Below, piece after piece: positions 21,521 through 29,453 of a DNA stretch of 64,000 bases. A program made the translations under genes and the position numbers. The notes below the pieces were generated by a model. It did not search any database. It was not told the origin of the DNA and saw only the letters and a list, made by a program, of their open reading frames with translations. The stretch comes from SHZI01 sp963802215. GTDB lineage: Bacteria; Pseudomonadota; Gammaproteobacteria; Steroidobacterales; GCA-2729495. The stretch's first letter is position 1; each line of letters begins with the position of its first letter. The stretch is taken from NCBI GenBank assembly GCA_963802215.1, contig CAWDHQ010000001.1:682001-746000 (forward strand), written 5' to 3'.

Positions 21521-22128
21521 GCTTCTACACTGACCGGATCATGCCCCGCATGATAGCGGCGGGAATGCAGAACAAGGCGATGGGCCGGTATCGCCCGAGA
21601 ATCCCGTCGCTGGCGACGGGCCGAGTACTGGAGGTCGGCATCGGTTCAGGACTGAACCTGCCCTACTACGGTCGCGAAGTAACGCGGGTTTTCGGCCTCG
21701 AGCCCTCCGGATACCTTCGCCATCAGGCAACGGAGGCCGCGCGATCAGTGGCGTTCCCCGTAGAACTGCTCGCCGCTGGCGCCGAGAGCATTCCCCTCGA
21801 CTCCGGCAGCGTGGACACCGTGGTCTCCACCTGGACGCTGTGCTCCATTCCCGACCTCGATGCCGCCCTGGGCGAAATCCGCCGCGTGCTCCGGCCGGAT
21901 GGCCGCCTGCTGTTCTTCGAGCACGGCCGGGCTCCTGACCCGTCGGTCAGCCGCTGGCAGGACGCGCTCGCACCCCTGTTCAGGGGCCTCGCCGGCTGCA
22001 ATCCAAACCGGCAGATCGACGCCAGCATTGCCTCGGCAGGGTTCCGGCTGGTCGACATCGAGAGGTCCTACCTGGAGGGCCCCCGGTTCATATCCTGGCA
22101 TTTCATCGGGCAGGCAGTGACCGCCTGA
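21517..22128 (+). CDS. Class I SAM-dependent methyltransferase
   Basis: A 203-aa Rossmann methyltransferase. Motif I is LEVGIGSGLNLPYY (about residues 37–50), motif II carries FGLEPS, motif IV is VDTVVSTWTLCSIPD, and a later block is VLRPDGRLLFFEHG. It resembles the UbiE-like Methyltransf_11 class that acts on small molecules or lipids. Substrate is unknown. The ATG overlaps the ATPase stop by 4 bp. Confidence 0.8.
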   Translation: MSFYTDRIMPRMIAAGMQNKAMGRYRPRIPSLATGRVLEVGIGSGLNLPYYGREVTRVFGLEPSGYLRHQATEAARSVAFPVELLAAGAESIPLDSGSVDTVVSTWTLCSIPDLDAALGEIRRVLRPDGRLLFFEHGRAPDPSVSRWQDALAPLFRGLAGCNPNRQIDASIASAGFRLVDIERSYLEGPRFISWHFIGQAVTA

Positions 22129-22278
22129 CCCCGGGGTTCGGCGGCCATTACACCGGCGCCGGGGAACTGGCAGAATGGCCCGCCGCGGCCGCGCCGTGGC
22201 AGTCGCCCCGACGGCAAACCTGAACAACATAATCAGTCCAGCTCGCCAGCACGAGTACCGCACCATGAAGACGACCCC

Positions 22279-23487
22279 ATGAAGCAGAACCAGGGGCAAC
22301 GCCCCCTCGACGGCTACCGTGTGCTCGAAATGGGCCAGCTTCTGGCCGGACCCTTTGCCGCCAGCATGCTCGCCTACTTTGGCGCGGAAGTGATCAAGAT
22401 CGAGCCGCCGGGCACCGGTGACCCGATCCGCACCTGGCGGGTGATGAAGGACGGGGTGTCACTCTGGTGGCACAGCCTGGGGCGCAACAAGAAGTCGGTG
22501 ACGCTCGACCTGCGCAATCCCAAGGGCCGGGCGCTTGCCCGCGAGCTGGCCCTGAAATCCGACATCCTCGTGGAGAACTTCCGGCCGGGCACCCTGGAGA
22601 AGTGGGGGCTGGGTCCCGCCGACCTGTGGCAGACGAATCCAGGCCTGATCTACGGAAGGATATCCGGCTACGGCCAGGATGGGCCCTACGCGTCCAAGCC
22701 CGGGTTTGCTTCAGTGTGTGAGGGCGTCGGCGGCCTCCGGTATGTCAATGGCTTTCCTGGCGACGCGCCGGTCCGGCCAAACCTGAGCATCGGCGACACG
22801 CTCGCCGGGATTCACTGCGTCATCGGCGTCCTTCTGGCCTGCATCCAGAGGTCGAGGGACCCGCAGAAGCGCGGCCAGGTCATCGACGCTGCACTGTACG
22901 AATCCGTCTTCAACCTGATGGAAGGCGTCGTACCGGAATACTCCGGCGCGGGGGTCATTCGAGAACCATCAGGCTCCACCCTGACGGGCATCGTTCCAAC
23001 CAATACCTACCGCTGCAAGGACGGCAAGTTCGTCATCATTGGCGGCAACGGTGATTCCATCTACAAGCGCCTGATGCAAGCCATCGGCCGCCCGGAGCTC
23101 GCGGATGACCCCCGCATGGCCAACAACGCGGGACGCGTGGTTCACGAGAGGGAACTCGATCAGGCCATCGGCGCCTGGACGGGATCGCTGGCGGCGAAGG
23201 ACGTGCTTGAAGTGCTGGGCAAGGCTGACGTTCCGTCGGGCCCCATCTACAGCGTCGTGGACATGCTGGCAGACCCCCACTTCAATGCCCGGGGACTGTT
23301 CGAGGAAGTCCAGGTCAATGGCCAGTCGCTGAAAATACCGGCAATGATGCCATTCCTGAGCGACACGCCGGGCCGCACGGACTGGCCGGGTCCCACCGTG
23401 GGCGCGCACAACGACGAAATCCTCGGCAGCTTGCTGGGCTATGGCGCGGACGACCTCGCTGCCCTGTCCCGGGACGGAGTGATCTGA
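22279..23487 (+). CDS. Class III CoA-transferase (CaiB/BaiF family)
   Basis: A 402-aa protein that transfers CoA between carboxylic acids. Family blocks are present: LDGYRVLEMGQLLAGPFAASMLAYFGAEVIKIEPP, LRNPKGRALA and ENFRPGTLEKWGLG. The catalytic aspartate is Asp173 in SIGDTLAG. A CATAAT at 22228 could serve as -10, with about 40 nt of leader. A UbiD-type decarboxylase starts 16 bp downstream, so the pair may activate and decarboxylate an aromatic or unsaturated acid. The substrate is not inferable. Confidence 0.85.
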   Translation: MKQNQGQRPLDGYRVLEMGQLLAGPFAASMLAYFGAEVIKIEPPGTGDPIRTWRVMKDGVSLWWHSLGRNKKSVTLDLRNPKGRALARELALKSDILVENFRPGTLEKWGLGPADLWQTNPGLIYGRISGYGQDGPYASKPGFASVCEGVGGLRYVNGFPGDAPVRPNLSIGDTLAGIHCVIGVLLACIQRSRDPQKRGQVIDAALYESVFNLMEGVVPEYSGAGVIREPSGSTLTGIVPTNTYRCKDGKFVIIGGNGDSIYKRLMQAIGRPELADDPRMANNAGRVVHERELDQAIGAWTGSLAAKDVLEVLGKADVPSGPIYSVVDMLADPHFNARGLFEEVQVNGQSLKIPAMMPFLSDTPGRTDWPGPTVGAHNDEILGSLLGYGADDLAALSRDGVI

Positions 23488-23503
23488 ACACGGCATTGCC
23501 CTG

Positions 23504-24997
23504 ATGGCACCAGCAACCGGTCCCTTCGATTCTCTGCGGGATTACGTGGCTGCCCTGGACTCGCATGGCCGCCTGCTCCGGATCCCCACGATGGACCAGG
23601 ACCGGTTCGAGGCCACCGGGTTCGCCTACCGGATGATCGAGGAACTCGGGTATCACGCTTCACCCGCATTCCTCGTCGAGAAGGTGAAGACGGGCGGACG
23701 CTGGCTGGACGGGCCCGTTCTCGGCAATCTCTACCCGGGCTGGCTGGCAGAAGCCCTGGCGTTCGGCGTCCCGGACGTCACGGCCAGCGAGCGCGATCTG
23801 TACCGGTCTACGCGCGAGCACCTCGCGACCAGGCTCGGCGCGGACGGCCGGTGGCCGTGCATCCCGCCCCGCGATGTCCGTCGCAATGATGCTCCGGTGA
23901 AGGAAGTCGTCGCACTCGATGCGGACGTCGACCTGCTGAAATTCCCCTGGCTGCAGACGAATCCAGGCGACGCGGGCCCCTATATCACCTCCGGGACTGT
24001 CTTCATGGAGGACCCCGAACTGGGGCGGAACGTCGCCACCTACCGCTGCCAGGTCAAGGGTGCCCGCAAGATCGGGGTGAACTGCGAGATCGGCCAACAC
24101 GGATGGAACTTCATCCAGAGGGCGAAAAAGCGTGGCGAGGCGAGCATGCCCGCAGCAGTCGTCATCGGCGTCGACCCGATCACCTTCTCGATCGGCACGT
24201 CGAAGCTCGCGGGCCTGGGCGAGGACGAACTCGGGATAGCCGGCGGACTCCGTGGCCGGCCCGTGGACCTTGTCCCCTGCGAAACGAGCGGCATTCGCGT
24301 CCCGGCACTCGCAGAACTCGTCATCGAGGGCGAGATCCCCACGGATCATGGCGAGGAAGAAGGTCCCTACGGCGAAGTCTACGGCTACATGGGCCTCAAG
24401 AAGCCCTGGAACTTCGTCATGCACGTGCGGGCGATTACCCACCGCCGCGCGCCCTGGCTCGTCAATGCGTTCGCGGGCGTGACGAAGCTGACGATGAGCA
24501 TGCCTCAGGCCGTCGCCAACTTCGTCCACTACAGGAAGCTGATGCCAAACCTCGTGGACCTGTACCGGCCCGTCGAGACCAACGGCGTCGTGCTGATCAG
24601 CATAGACAAGCGCCTGCCGGGTGACGGGATGATCGCCGGCCAGCACCTGGCCGCAGGAGACATGTTCAGCAAGGTAATCGTCGTCGTCGACAAGGATATC
24701 GACCTGCACAACAAGGACCAGATCTTCCACGCGCTGGGGACGCGCTGGCAACCCAGTCCGGCGTCACTGCTGATTCCACGGACCAAGGGCTTCCCTCTCG
24801 ACCCGAGCGCACCCGTGCGCTGGGTGACCAGCAAGATGGTGATCGATGCCACCCGCCAGTTGCCCGCCGAGGGCGGGCCGGAGACGTGGCCAGCCGTGTT
24901 GCGTGTACTCCTGAACGAGGAGAGCCCCGGGACGGCGTCACTGGTTGACGCCCGGTGGGCGGAATACTGGAAGGGCTGGAAGCAACGGAAGGACTAG
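23504..24997 (+). CDS. UbiD-family decarboxylase (prenyl-FMN dependent), copy 1
   Basis: A 497-aa protein of the reversible (de)carboxylase family that uses prenylated FMN made by UbiX. Blocks include LKFPWLQTNPGDAGPYITSG, RCQVKGARKIGVN, ELGIAGGLRGRPVDLVPCETS and the acidic catalytic/metal region EGEIPTDHGEEEGPYGE. VDKDIDLHNKDQ near the C-terminus is typical. It is more likely a catabolic UbiD-like enzyme than ubiquinone UbiD, given the CoA-transferase beside it. Its TAG stop shares the palindrome CTAG with the convergent riboflavin kinase–HAD gene. Confidence 0.88.
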   Translation: MAPATGPFDSLRDYVAALDSHGRLLRIPTMDQDRFEATGFAYRMIEELGYHASPAFLVEKVKTGGRWLDGPVLGNLYPGWLAEALAFGVPDVTASERDLYRSTREHLATRLGADGRWPCIPPRDVRRNDAPVKEVVALDADVDLLKFPWLQTNPGDAGPYITSGTVFMEDPELGRNVATYRCQVKGARKIGVNCEIGQHGWNFIQRAKKRGEASMPAAVVIGVDPITFSIGTSKLAGLGEDELGIAGGLRGRPVDLVPCETSGIRVPALAELVIEGEIPTDHGEEEGPYGEVYGYMGLKKPWNFVMHVRAITHRRAPWLVNAFAGVTKLTMSMPQAVANFVHYRKLMPNLVDLYRPVETNGVVLISIDKRLPGDGMIAGQHLAAGDMFSKVIVVVDKDIDLHNKDQIFHALGTRWQPSPASLLIPRTKGFPLDPSAPVRWVTSKMVIDATRQLPAEGGPETWPAVLRVLLNEESPGTASLVDARWAEYWKGWKQRKD

Positions 24998-26073
24998 TGC
25001 GCCGGACGTGGGGCGTCGCTGCCAAACAGGATGGCGGGAAGTTGCCTGAGATCGGAGAGAATCCGGTGAGCGCCGGCACCCGAAAGCAGCGACGAGTTGC
25101 CGGCCCCCGTAAGCACCCCTACTGCAAACAGGCCCGCTGCATGGCTCGCCTGCATGTCTGCCACGGTATCACCGATATACAGGGTTTCCGCCGCTCCGAC
25201 GCCCATTCGCTCCATGCAGAGCAGGATTCCCTCGGGATCGGGCTTCCGCCGCGCGACATCCCGGGCCGTGACGATTTCCTCGAAGTAGCCCAGAAGGCCG
25301 GCCTGCTCCAGGGGCTGGAAGGACTCGCCACGGGAGGCCGTGCAGATCCCGAGCCGCACGCCGGCAGACTTGAGGATTTCCAGGGTGCCTCCGATCCCGG
25401 GATAGACCAGCACGCATTCATCCCGGATGGCAGGCCAGTGGGCCATCGTGTCACGGCGTAGCTGCGCGATCAGCTCTTCGTCGCCGAGCAACTCGGGAGG
25501 GACCACCAGGTCCCAGAACCGGTCGCCGAAATTCATTGCGCGGGACACGGCCTCCGGTGACACCGACCAGCCGTAGGGCTGCAACGCCCTTTCGGCGGCG
25601 AGGCGGTAGCCATCGATGGAGTTCACGAGCGTTCCATCGACATCGAAGAGCACCGCCCGGCGGTTCCGCGCCGCTACGGTGTCGAGGCTGACGACGTCCC
25701 CGTCCACGAGCCCCAGGACTTCCCGCAGCGATACTGATGCCACAACCTCCACCTGATCGGGTGCGTAGCCGGTGACCCCGGGCACGATGATGGCTGCCGT
25801 GACCGGGCTGCGCCCCGCGACAGAGGCCCGGACCGGGTAGCAGCGCGCCGCACAGTCCAATGGCCGTTCCGGGACCAGCCCGAGTCCTGGCCCTTCATTG
25901 AGCGACTGCCAGTGGGGAATTGCGGCGGATGCCAGCTGGAGGTTGAGGGTCCCCGGCCAGGGATCGATGCCGAGCGCCTGCATGAGCTGCCGGCGAACCC
26001 ACGGGAGGTTCGTGAACCCCGCGGCATTACCAAGGCCAGTCCGGACGTGCCCGACGATGCAGAGACCCGACAT
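24994..26073 (-). CDS. Fusion of archaeal-type CTP-dependent riboflavin kinase (DUF120) and HAD phosphatase
   Basis: A 359-aa protein from the ATG at 26073 (ATG 26085 and 26124 are alternatives). Residues 4–133 match the archaeal DUF120 riboflavin kinase: GHVRTGLGNAAGF, LGIDPWPGTLNLQL (Thr42 and Asn44 fit the nucleotide/Mg site), AAIIVPGVTGYAPDQVEVVA and SLREVLGLVDGDVV. Residues 140–345 are a complete HAD phosphatase: FDVDGT (Asp144/Asp146), ICTAS, the Lys in RRKPDP, and IGDTVADM. A bifunctional riboflavin kinase/FMN phosphatase is plausible. It would parallel the plant kinase/FMN hydrolase, but with an unrelated kinase fold. The convergent neighbour is an FMN-derivative-dependent UbiD. Substrates are inferred, not shown. 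Confidence 0.75.
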   Translation of the reverse strand: MSGLCIVGHVRTGLGNAAGFTNLPWVRRQLMQALGIDPWPGTLNLQLASAAIPHWQSLNEGPGLGLVPERPLDCAARCYPVRASVAGRSPVTAAIIVPGVTGYAPDQVEVVASVSLREVLGLVDGDVVSLDTVAARNRRAVLFDVDGTLVNSIDGYRLAAERALQPYGWSVSPEAVSRAMNFGDRFWDLVVPPELLGDEELIAQLRRDTMAHWPAIRDECVLVYPGIGGTLEILKSAGVRLGICTASRGESFQPLEQAGLLGYFEEIVTARDVARRKPDPEGILLCMERMGVGAAETLYIGDTVADMQASHAAGLFAVGVLTGAGNSSLLSGAGAHRILSDLRQLPAILFGSDAPRPAH

Positions 26074-26174
26074 CCCGCACTCCATTCTGCGGTGATTGTG
26101 CCGACGCGAGGCCCCGGCGCACAACCTCCTGCTGCTAAACTACGTCGTTTCCGCCCCCACAAGGACTGCATTCC

Positions 26175-27041
26175 ATGAAGATCGCCATAGTCGGCGCCGC
26201 CTATACCGGAATGGCCGCGGCACGGTACTTCCGGAGCCAGGGGCACGAAGTCCGGGTCTCCACGACACGCGCCGACCGGGTTGCTGAACTGGCTTCTGTC
26301 GCCAATCAGGTCGTGGTGACCAGGGGCAGCGACGTCGCCGGGATGGAGAAGCTCATCTCGGGCGCCGACGCCGTCGTCCTGACCATGGCAGGCGGGCTGG
26401 GCATCAAGGATGGCAAGCCCTATATGGACCCGGTGGCTTACCGCGACTCCTACGTGGGAACGGCCGACGGCCTCATCGGTGCACTCCCGGTGGCGCCCGA
26501 CCTCCGGGAAATCGTCTTTTGCAGCTCGTTGAATGCCTATGGCGATGCACACGGGGTGTCACCAGTGGTCGAGGCCACGCCACCCAATGCCGCCTCGCCC
26601 GCTGCCCAGGTCTTCATCGAGACGGAACAGAAGCTGTCGGCACTCGGCACCGCCATACTGCGCGTGTGCAACTTCAGGACCGGGACCATCTACGGCCCGG
26701 GCCGCGAGCACCGCAACGAGCTGCGCCACATTTCGGGCAAGCAGATTCCCTTCGACGGCAAGTCCGACGCCATGCTCATTCATCGTGACGATGTCGTCCG
26801 CGCCATTGCCTTCGCCATCGAGAACAAACTGTCGGGGCTCTTCAACCTGTTCAATGACATTCCCGACAACAAGGAAGATTTCTTCGCCCGGATCGCCAGG
26901 CGTGAGGGATTCGAGCCCGTGACGTGGCTGGGCGTCGTCAAGGGCCCGAAGGGCGTTTCCAATACCCGCATCAAGGGCACGGGCTTCACCTTCGCGGACC
27001 CCGTCGGCGCCCGGGAGGGTGAGGACCTGCTGGCCCGGTGA
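26175..27041 (+). CDS. NAD(P)-dependent epimerase/dehydratase family protein
   Basis: A 288-aa extended-SDR-like protein. The N-terminal dinucleotide site is MKIAIVGAAYTGMAAARYF. It continues with FCSSLNAYGD, ILRVCNFRTGTIYGPGR and IHRDDVVRAIAFAIE, the usual downstream strand and substrate loop. The catalytic YxxxK is not clear, so the chemistry is uncertain. A -10-like TAAACT lies near 26135. The stop overlaps the next GTG start (GTGA), coupling it to an MFS exporter. Confidence 0.75.
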   Translation: MKIAIVGAAYTGMAAARYFRSQGHEVRVSTTRADRVAELASVANQVVVTRGSDVAGMEKLISGADAVVLTMAGGLGIKDGKPYMDPVAYRDSYVGTADGLIGALPVAPDLREIVFCSSLNAYGDAHGVSPVVEATPPNAASPAAQVFIETEQKLSALGTAILRVCNFRTGTIYGPGREHRNELRHISGKQIPFDGKSDAMLIHRDDVVRAIAFAIENKLSGLFNLFNDIPDNKEDFFARIARREGFEPVTWLGVVKGPKGVSNTRIKGTGFTFADPVGAREGEDLLAR

Positions 27042-28252
27042 GCCTGCTGCCGGCACCGGCCGTCTTCCAGAGCCGGGATTTCAGCCTCTACCTGACTGCC
27101 CGCTTTCTTTCGGCCCTGGCCATCCAGATGCAGAACGTGGCGGTCGGGTGGCTGGTGTACGACCTCACCCGGGACCCGTTCGCCCTTGGGCTGGTCGGTC
27201 TGGCCTCCTTCCTGCCGGCCGTGGCGCTGGCCCTGGTCACGGGGCACGCCGCCGACAGGTATGACCGCCGCCGGATCCTGGTGGCCTGCTATCTGGTCAC
27301 GCTCGCCACGGCGACCGGACTACTGGCCATCGCGGCGACCGGCTCCGGCGAGACCTGGCTGATCTACGCGCTGCTCCTGATCTTCGGTGTCAGCCGGGCA
27401 TTCGCCAATCCCGCCGGCCAGGCCCTGGTACCGAATCTGGTGCCTCCCGGGCAGCTCGGCATCGCCATTGCCTGGAACTCCACTGCCTGGCAGACCGCGA
27501 CGATCGCGGGCCCGGCGCTCGGAGGATTGCTGTACTTCCTCGGGTCGAGCGTGGCCTTTGGCGCCGCTGCGGCGTGCTTCCTGGCCTGCTGCGTGCTTTT
27601 TGCCCTGATGCGGAGCCGAACGCAGGCGAAGCCAAGCGATGTCACGTGGGAAACCCTGCTGGCCGGGATCCGGTTTATCCGGTCCCGGCCGGTGATCTTC
27701 GGAGCAATTTCCCTCGACCTGTTCGCCGTGCTGCTCGGTGGTGCGACGGCACTGCTGCCCGTGTACGCCCGCGACATTCTCAATGTGGGTCCCGGAGGGC
27801 TCGGGCTCCTCCGCAGCATGCCGGCCGTCGGCGCCCTGCTGGTGGCACTCTGGCTGGCGCAGCGGCCGCTGCAGTCCCGCAGCGGCCTCCGCATGTTTCA
27901 GGGCGTGGCCCTCTTCGGTGTTGCCACGATCGGTTTTGGCCTGTCGACGAACATCGCGCTCTCGTGCGTCTTCCTGTTCGTGCTGGGGGCTGCCGACATG
28001 ATCAGCGTGTTCGTCCGGTCGACACTGGTCCAGTTCGACACGCCGGATGCGATGCGGGGGCGCGTCGCCGCGGTCAATTCGGTTTTCATCGGCGCATCGA
28101 ATGAACTTGGCGAGTTCGAGTCGGGGGCCGTGGCGGCTGCCATCGGCACCGTGCCCGCGGTCGTGGTCGGGGGCGTAGGCACGCTCGTCGTTTGCGGCCT
28201 CTGGATGCGCTGGTTTCCGGCGCTACGCTACCGGGACCGGCTGACGGCCTGA
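27038..28252 (+). CDS. MFS transporter, EntS/DHA3-like exporter
   Basis: A 404-aa inner-membrane protein with about 12 hydrophobic helices. Helices 2–3 are joined by GHAADRYDRRRILV, the MFS motif A. The start FQSRDFSLYLTARFLSALAIQMQNVAVGWLVYDLT is typical of the DHA3/EntS group (MFS_3), whose members export siderophores, macrolides or other small molecules. The start is GTG at 27038 with a 4-bp overlap to the epimerase-like gene. The last 25 bp overlap yqjK on the other strand. Confidence 0.85.
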   Translation: MSLLPAPAVFQSRDFSLYLTARFLSALAIQMQNVAVGWLVYDLTRDPFALGLVGLASFLPAVALALVTGHAADRYDRRRILVACYLVTLATATGLLAIAATGSGETWLIYALLLIFGVSRAFANPAGQALVPNLVPPGQLGIAIAWNSTAWQTATIAGPALGGLLYFLGSSVAFGAAAACFLACCVLFALMRSRTQAKPSDVTWETLLAGIRFIRSRPVIFGAISLDLFAVLLGGATALLPVYARDILNVGPGGLGLLRSMPAVGALLVALWLAQRPLQSRSGLRMFQGVALFGVATIGFGLSTNIALSCVFLFVLGAADMISVFVRSTLVQFDTPDAMRGRVAAVNSVFIGASNELGEFESGAVAAAIGTVPAVVVGGVGTLVVCGLWMRWFPALRYRDRLTA

Positions 28253-28557
28253 CGGCCGGTCAGGCTGGCGAGGACCTGGCCCGCGGATCGCGCACGGAGG
28301 ACCACGCCCAGCACGGTGATGCCCGCGGCCAGTAACCGACGCGAGCGCCCCCGGCCGAGCAGGAAGGTCACGGCGACCCCCGCGGCGATGAGTGCAGGCG
28401 GCGTGGCAACCCGGCGGAGCATGTCGAGCCCCCGGTCGGCGCGGTCCAATGCCCCGTGAATCCGGTCCAGGTGGCCTGCCAGTTCCTCCCTCTGCCCACG
28501 AGCCTGCCGCAGGAGGGCTTCACGCCTCGCCTGAAGCCGCTCGACCGTGCCCTTCAT
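28228..28557 (-). CDS. YqjK-like protein
   Basis: A 109-aa basic protein. An Arg/Glu-rich amphipathic N-terminus (residues 1–45, coiled-coil-like) is followed by a hydrophobic segment LIAAGVAVTFLLG. Size, composition and position as the third gene after yqjD and yqjE match the enterobacterial yqjDEK cluster. Function is unknown. The ATG overlaps the yqjE stop (ATGA), and the 3' end overlaps the MFS gene by 25 bp. Confidence 0.65.
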   Translation of the reverse strand: MKGTVERLQARREALLRQARGQREELAGHLDRIHGALDRADRGLDMLRRVATPPALIAAGVAVTFLLGRGRSRRLLAAGITVLGVVLRARSAGQVLASLTGRQAVSRSR

Positions 28558-28958
28558 GGCAAGCCTCCGCGAAGCTCGTCCTCGTCGCTTGCCAGTTCAC
28601 GGAGGGTGGCCTGGAGGAACGGGGGCCGGGTCCGGAGCCGGGAGCGGACGACCAGGCCGGCTGCTGCTGCCAGCGCGAAATAGCTGGCGGTCACCAGCAC
28701 TGAAGCCAGGATTCGGTGCGTGTCCCAGAATGCAAAGATGACGGCCAGCCCCGCAAACAGGACGCCGCCGCCCGCGGCAAGCACGGCAACGGCGCCCCAC
28801 ACGACCAGCCCGGCAACCCGGTGGAGTTCTTCCCGGATCTCGACGGACAACAGCTCAAGCCGTGTGCGTCCGATGCCTATGGCCGTTGCCAGCAGGCCGC
28901 TGACGGAGCCAATCAGTTGCCGGAGCGGCCCCGGCCGCCCGGAGGCGTCCTGGTTCAC
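28554..28958 (-). CDS. yqjE: YqjE-family (phage holin family) membrane protein
   Basis: A 134-aa protein. The N-terminal polar region is followed by two strong membrane segments (VVWGAVAVLAAGGGVLFAGL and VLVTASYFALAAAAGLVV), as in the putative actinobacterial holin-X/YqjE family. I start at GTG 28958 because its GTGA overlaps the yqjD stop. The longer open frame upstream runs antisense to, and through, yqjD. The cluster is linked to stationary phase and ribosome–membrane association in E. coli. Confidence 0.75.
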   Translation of the reverse strand: MNQDASGRPGPLRQLIGSVSGLLATAIGIGRTRLELLSVEIREELHRVAGLVVWGAVAVLAAGGGVLFAGLAVIFAFWDTHRILASVLVTASYFALAAAAGLVVRSRLRTRPPFLQATLRELASDEDELRGGLP

Positions 28959-29260
28959 CGGCGGCTGATCAGGAGGCCCAGCAGAAGCCCGACTCCGGCC
29001 GCAACTCCCACGGCCTGCCAGGGATTCTCGTGGACGTACTCGTCGGCGCCGGCGGCGACTTCGCGTACCTGCTCCATCGCCTCGCCCTCGGCCTCGACCA
29101 GGCGGGCCTTGGCCTGCTTCAGCGACGCCTTCGCACGCTCGCGGATGCCATCCACCCGTTCGCCGGCCTGTCCCGCCGTGGCTTGCAGCAACGCCTCGGC
29201 ATCCTCCACGACGGTCTGCAGGTCGCGGAGCAGTTTCTCGCTGGGACTCTTCCTGGCCAT
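28955..29260 (-). CDS. yqjD: YqjD/ElaB-family membrane-anchored protein (DUF883)
   Basis: A 101-aa protein. A long charged helix (residues 5–72) is followed by YVHENPWQAVGVAAGVGLLLGLLISRR, the hallmark DUF883 C-terminal membrane anchor. In E. coli YqjD binds ribosomes in stationary phase and tethers them to the membrane. An AGGAG Shine-Dalgarno precedes the ATG. It is the first gene of a tightly overlapping yqjD–yqjE–yqjK operon. Confidence 0.88.
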   Translation of the reverse strand: MARKSPSEKLLRDLQTVVEDAEALLQATAGQAGERVDGIRERAKASLKQAKARLVEAEGEAMEQVREVAAGADEYVHENPWQAVGVAAGVGLLLGLLISRR

Positions 29261-29453
29261 GAGCAGCTCTCCTGATGAATCGGCTGATGAAGCGCAATCT
29301 TAGCAGCCCGGCGCGGCGGCCGGCGGGCTGGGCGAAGTCCAGCCTGTCGGCCTGCAGCGCCCCGGAAACGTGACGCTGGTCCCCTGCCGGTCCCGAGGCC
29401 TTTGGCACATAATCCCGCGCTGGCGCCGCGGGGTCGGTCGCTGTGGAGGTTTC

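Noticed and set aside
24994..26174. FMN riboswitch near the riboflavin kinase fusion
   Set aside because: The 101-bp divergent region is too short and lacks the conserved RFN-element helices.
28554..29408. 284-aa frame containing YqjE
   Set aside because: The first half is the out-of-frame shadow of yqjD; YqjE homology begins near GTG 28958, which overlaps the yqjD stop.
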